Source: an uncultured Eubacterium sp.
Lineage (GTDB): Bacteria > Bacillota > Clostridia > Lachnospirales > Lachnospiraceae
Length of the DNA: 5,776 nt
Reading direction: 5' to 3'
Assembly: GCA_910579145.1 (NCBI GenBank)
Contig: CAJTTQ010000117.1
Span: 1 to 5,776, forward strand
The notes below the pieces were generated by a model. It was not told the origin of the DNA, did not search any database, and was given only the letters and a program-made list of their open reading frames with translations. Below, in pieces: positions 4,747-5,776 of the stretch. Every line of letters begins with the position of its first letter. Position 1 is the first letter of the stretch. The position numbers and the translations under genes are program-made.

Positions 4747-5601
4747 ATGAAGAGAGATCTCTTTTATGAAAAACAGATGGAGCAGGCACGCACATGGATC
4801 AAGGAAGCGGAGGTCATACTGATCGGCGCGGGGGCAGGCGTCTCTACAGCTGCCGGGCTGACATACAGTGGAGAAAGGTTTACCGATCATTTTGCAGAAT
4901 TTATAGAGAAGTACGGCGCGGAGTATATGCCGGATATGTACGCGGCAGGTTTTTATCCATTTCCCACGCAGGAGGAAAAATGGGGGTACTGGTCAAAACA
5001 CAGTATGATAAACCGATTTCTGCCACCGGCCATGCCTCTGTATCAGAAGCTTTATGAAATGGTAAAAAAAAGGGACTATTTTGTGCTGACGACAAATGTG
5101 GATCACCAGTTTCAAAAAGCCGGGTTTGAGGAGGAGCGTATCTTTGCCACGCAGGGAGATTATGGAAATATCCAGTGCGAGAAGGGGTGCCACCCGAAGG
5201 TTTATGAGGCGGAGGAGCTGTTTCGCCAGATGGACCGGGAAAGGACAGGATGCCGGATTCCGTCGTATCTGGTGCCGAAATGCCCGGTGTGCGGCGGCAA
5301 TATGACGATGAACCTTCGGAGCGACCAGTATTTTATAGAGGATGAAACGTGGCACGAGGCGGCTGGGCGTTATGAAGCTTTTTTGAGAAAATTGAAGCAG
5401 AAAAGAAGTGTACTGTTGGAATTAGGCGTAGGCTTTAACACACCCGGTATTATCAAATATCCGTTCTGGCAGATGACTGCGGAAAACCCGAACACGGTTT
5501 ATGTCTGTATAAACAAGGGAGAGGCTTTTGCGCCGGGGGAGATTGAAGAGCGGTCAATATGTATAAATGGGGATATGGGGGAAGCATTAGAATTGCTTTA
5601 G
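4747..5601 (+). CDS. Class M-type (SirTM-like) sirtuin, probable protein ADP-ribosyltransferase
   Basis: This 284-residue NAD-dependent Sir2 protein has GAGAGVSTAAGLTYSGERFTD (residues 27-47; the NAD-binding GAG.S.. motif), TTNVDHQFQKAGF (115-127, with N117 and D119), and IFATQGDYG (132-140), where Q136 replaces the catalytic histidine of ordinary deacetylases. A zinc ribbon uses C144, C148, C179 and C182, followed by LELGVGFNTPGIIKYPFW (224-241). The Gln replacement, GERFT and the downstream pattern match SirTM proteins, studied in staphylococci and streptococci as ADP-ribosyltransferases acting on lipoylated GcvH-L. ATG 4747 is chosen for GGAG (4733-4736) ten bases upstream and the family start; ATG 4693 would add 18 unrelated residues. 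It probably shares the promoter at 3896. The usual GcvH-L, lipoate ligase and macrodomain partners are not in the window, so the substrate is unknown and deacylase activity cannot be excluded. Confidence 0.9.
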   Translation: MKRDLFYEKQMEQARTWIKEAEVILIGAGAGVSTAAGLTYSGERFTDHFAEFIEKYGAEYMPDMYAAGFYPFPTQEEKWGYWSKHSMINRFLPPAMPLYQKLYEMVKKRDYFVLTTNVDHQFQKAGFEEERIFATQGDYGNIQCEKGCHPKVYEAEELFRQMDRERTGCRIPSYLVPKCPVCGGNMTMNLRSDQYFIEDETWHEAAGRYEAFLRKLKQKRSVLLELGVGFNTPGIIKYPFWQMTAENPNTVYVCINKGEAFAPGEIEERSICINGDMGEALELL

Positions 5602-5776
5602 TATATCATGATGACCTACATCCACCAGAATGATCATTCTATCGCCTTCATAAAACCAGATAATGCGGATGTCCATGTTGACGCTGCACTCAAAGAGATC
5701 CGCAGTTCCCTGAATACGTTTTGTGCGGAGTGAAGGATGGGAAGGATTTTCGGCTAAAAGCCTCAGTTTGGTTTTT
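5587..5776 (-). CDS. RelE-like type II toxin, C-terminal part, running off the window
   Basis: The minus strand is open from the window edge to a TAA at 5589-5587 and reads 63 residues: KTKLRLLAENPSHPSLRTKR, then IQGTADLFECSVNMDIRIIW, FYEGDRMIILVDVGHHDILKQF. 'NP.HPSLRTK.IQG....FE.SVNMDIRIIW' and 'DVGHHD.L' are hallmarks of a RelE/HigB-like mRNA-interferase toxin branch. The N-terminal part and any antitoxin gene lie beyond position 5776. The gene converges on the sirtuin gene and their 3' ends overlap by 15 nt, so each transcript could be antisense to the other. The visible part is undamaged. No terminator for either gene is visible in the overlap. Confidence 0.85.
   Translation of the reverse strand, partial: KTKLRLLAENPSHPSLRTKRIQGTADLFECSVNMDIRIIWFYEGDRMIILVDVGHHDILKQF

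Noticed and set aside
5627..5640. 14-bp perfect palindrome AGAATGATCATTCT as an operator
   Set aside because: It lies inside the coding region of the minus-strand toxin and encodes ordinary family residues, with no promoter nearby.

Overview
The window looks like a piece of a Firmicutes chromosome, most likely from Clostridia (Lachnospiraceae-like). This rests on the style of its MiaB, class M-type sirtuin, Rrf2 regulator and small toxin-antitoxin (TA) proteins, on strong AGGAGG-type ribosome sites, and on TTG/GTG and extended -10 promoter signals. The organism is an inference from protein style. No rRNA or tRNA gene, IS element or CRISPR array is visible.

Positions 1 to about 1700 form a visibly AT-rich accessory stretch built from TA genes in different states. 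An intact Phd/YefM antitoxin (106-372) and a ParE/RelE toxin (362-670, GTG start) overlap by 11 nt. A small acidic protein (718-948) with a strong ribosome site follows. A scrap reading WSVREL (to 983) resembles the YhcG/DUF1016 nuclease family. Next is a second TA pair in ruins. Its RelB/DinJ-type antitoxin (1198-1425) is cut by one amber codon, and its YafQ-type toxin (1415-1696) has lost its start codon and carries two opposite frameshifts. The toxin's catalytic residues can still be read. The ruined pair keeps a good promoter and ends near a hairpin terminator (1726-1762).

Positions 1814-3283 encode MiaB, the tRNA methylthiotransferase. Its last codons and stop lie inside five copies of a 19-bp tandem repeat (3256-3350). 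Each copy can form a small hairpin, and sequence differences between copies preserve the pairing. The repeats lead into an Rrf2-family regulator of the YwnA type (3390-3827), which ends at a clear terminator (3829-3875).

Downstream lies a near-consensus promoter (3896-3924) with two copies of a TGTAAY-N7-GTTACA palindrome, one over the -35 box and one just after the expected transcription start. It drives a YwnB-like NAD(P)-binding protein (4023-4652), probably followed in the same transcript by a class M-type sirtuin (4747-5601). The layout suggests a small NAD/redox-linked module controlled by the Rrf2 protein. The sirtuin has no GcvH-L, lipoate ligase or macrodomain partner within the window. 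On the minus strand, the 3' end of another RelE-like toxin (5587-5776, running off the window) converges on the sirtuin gene and overlaps it by 15 nt.
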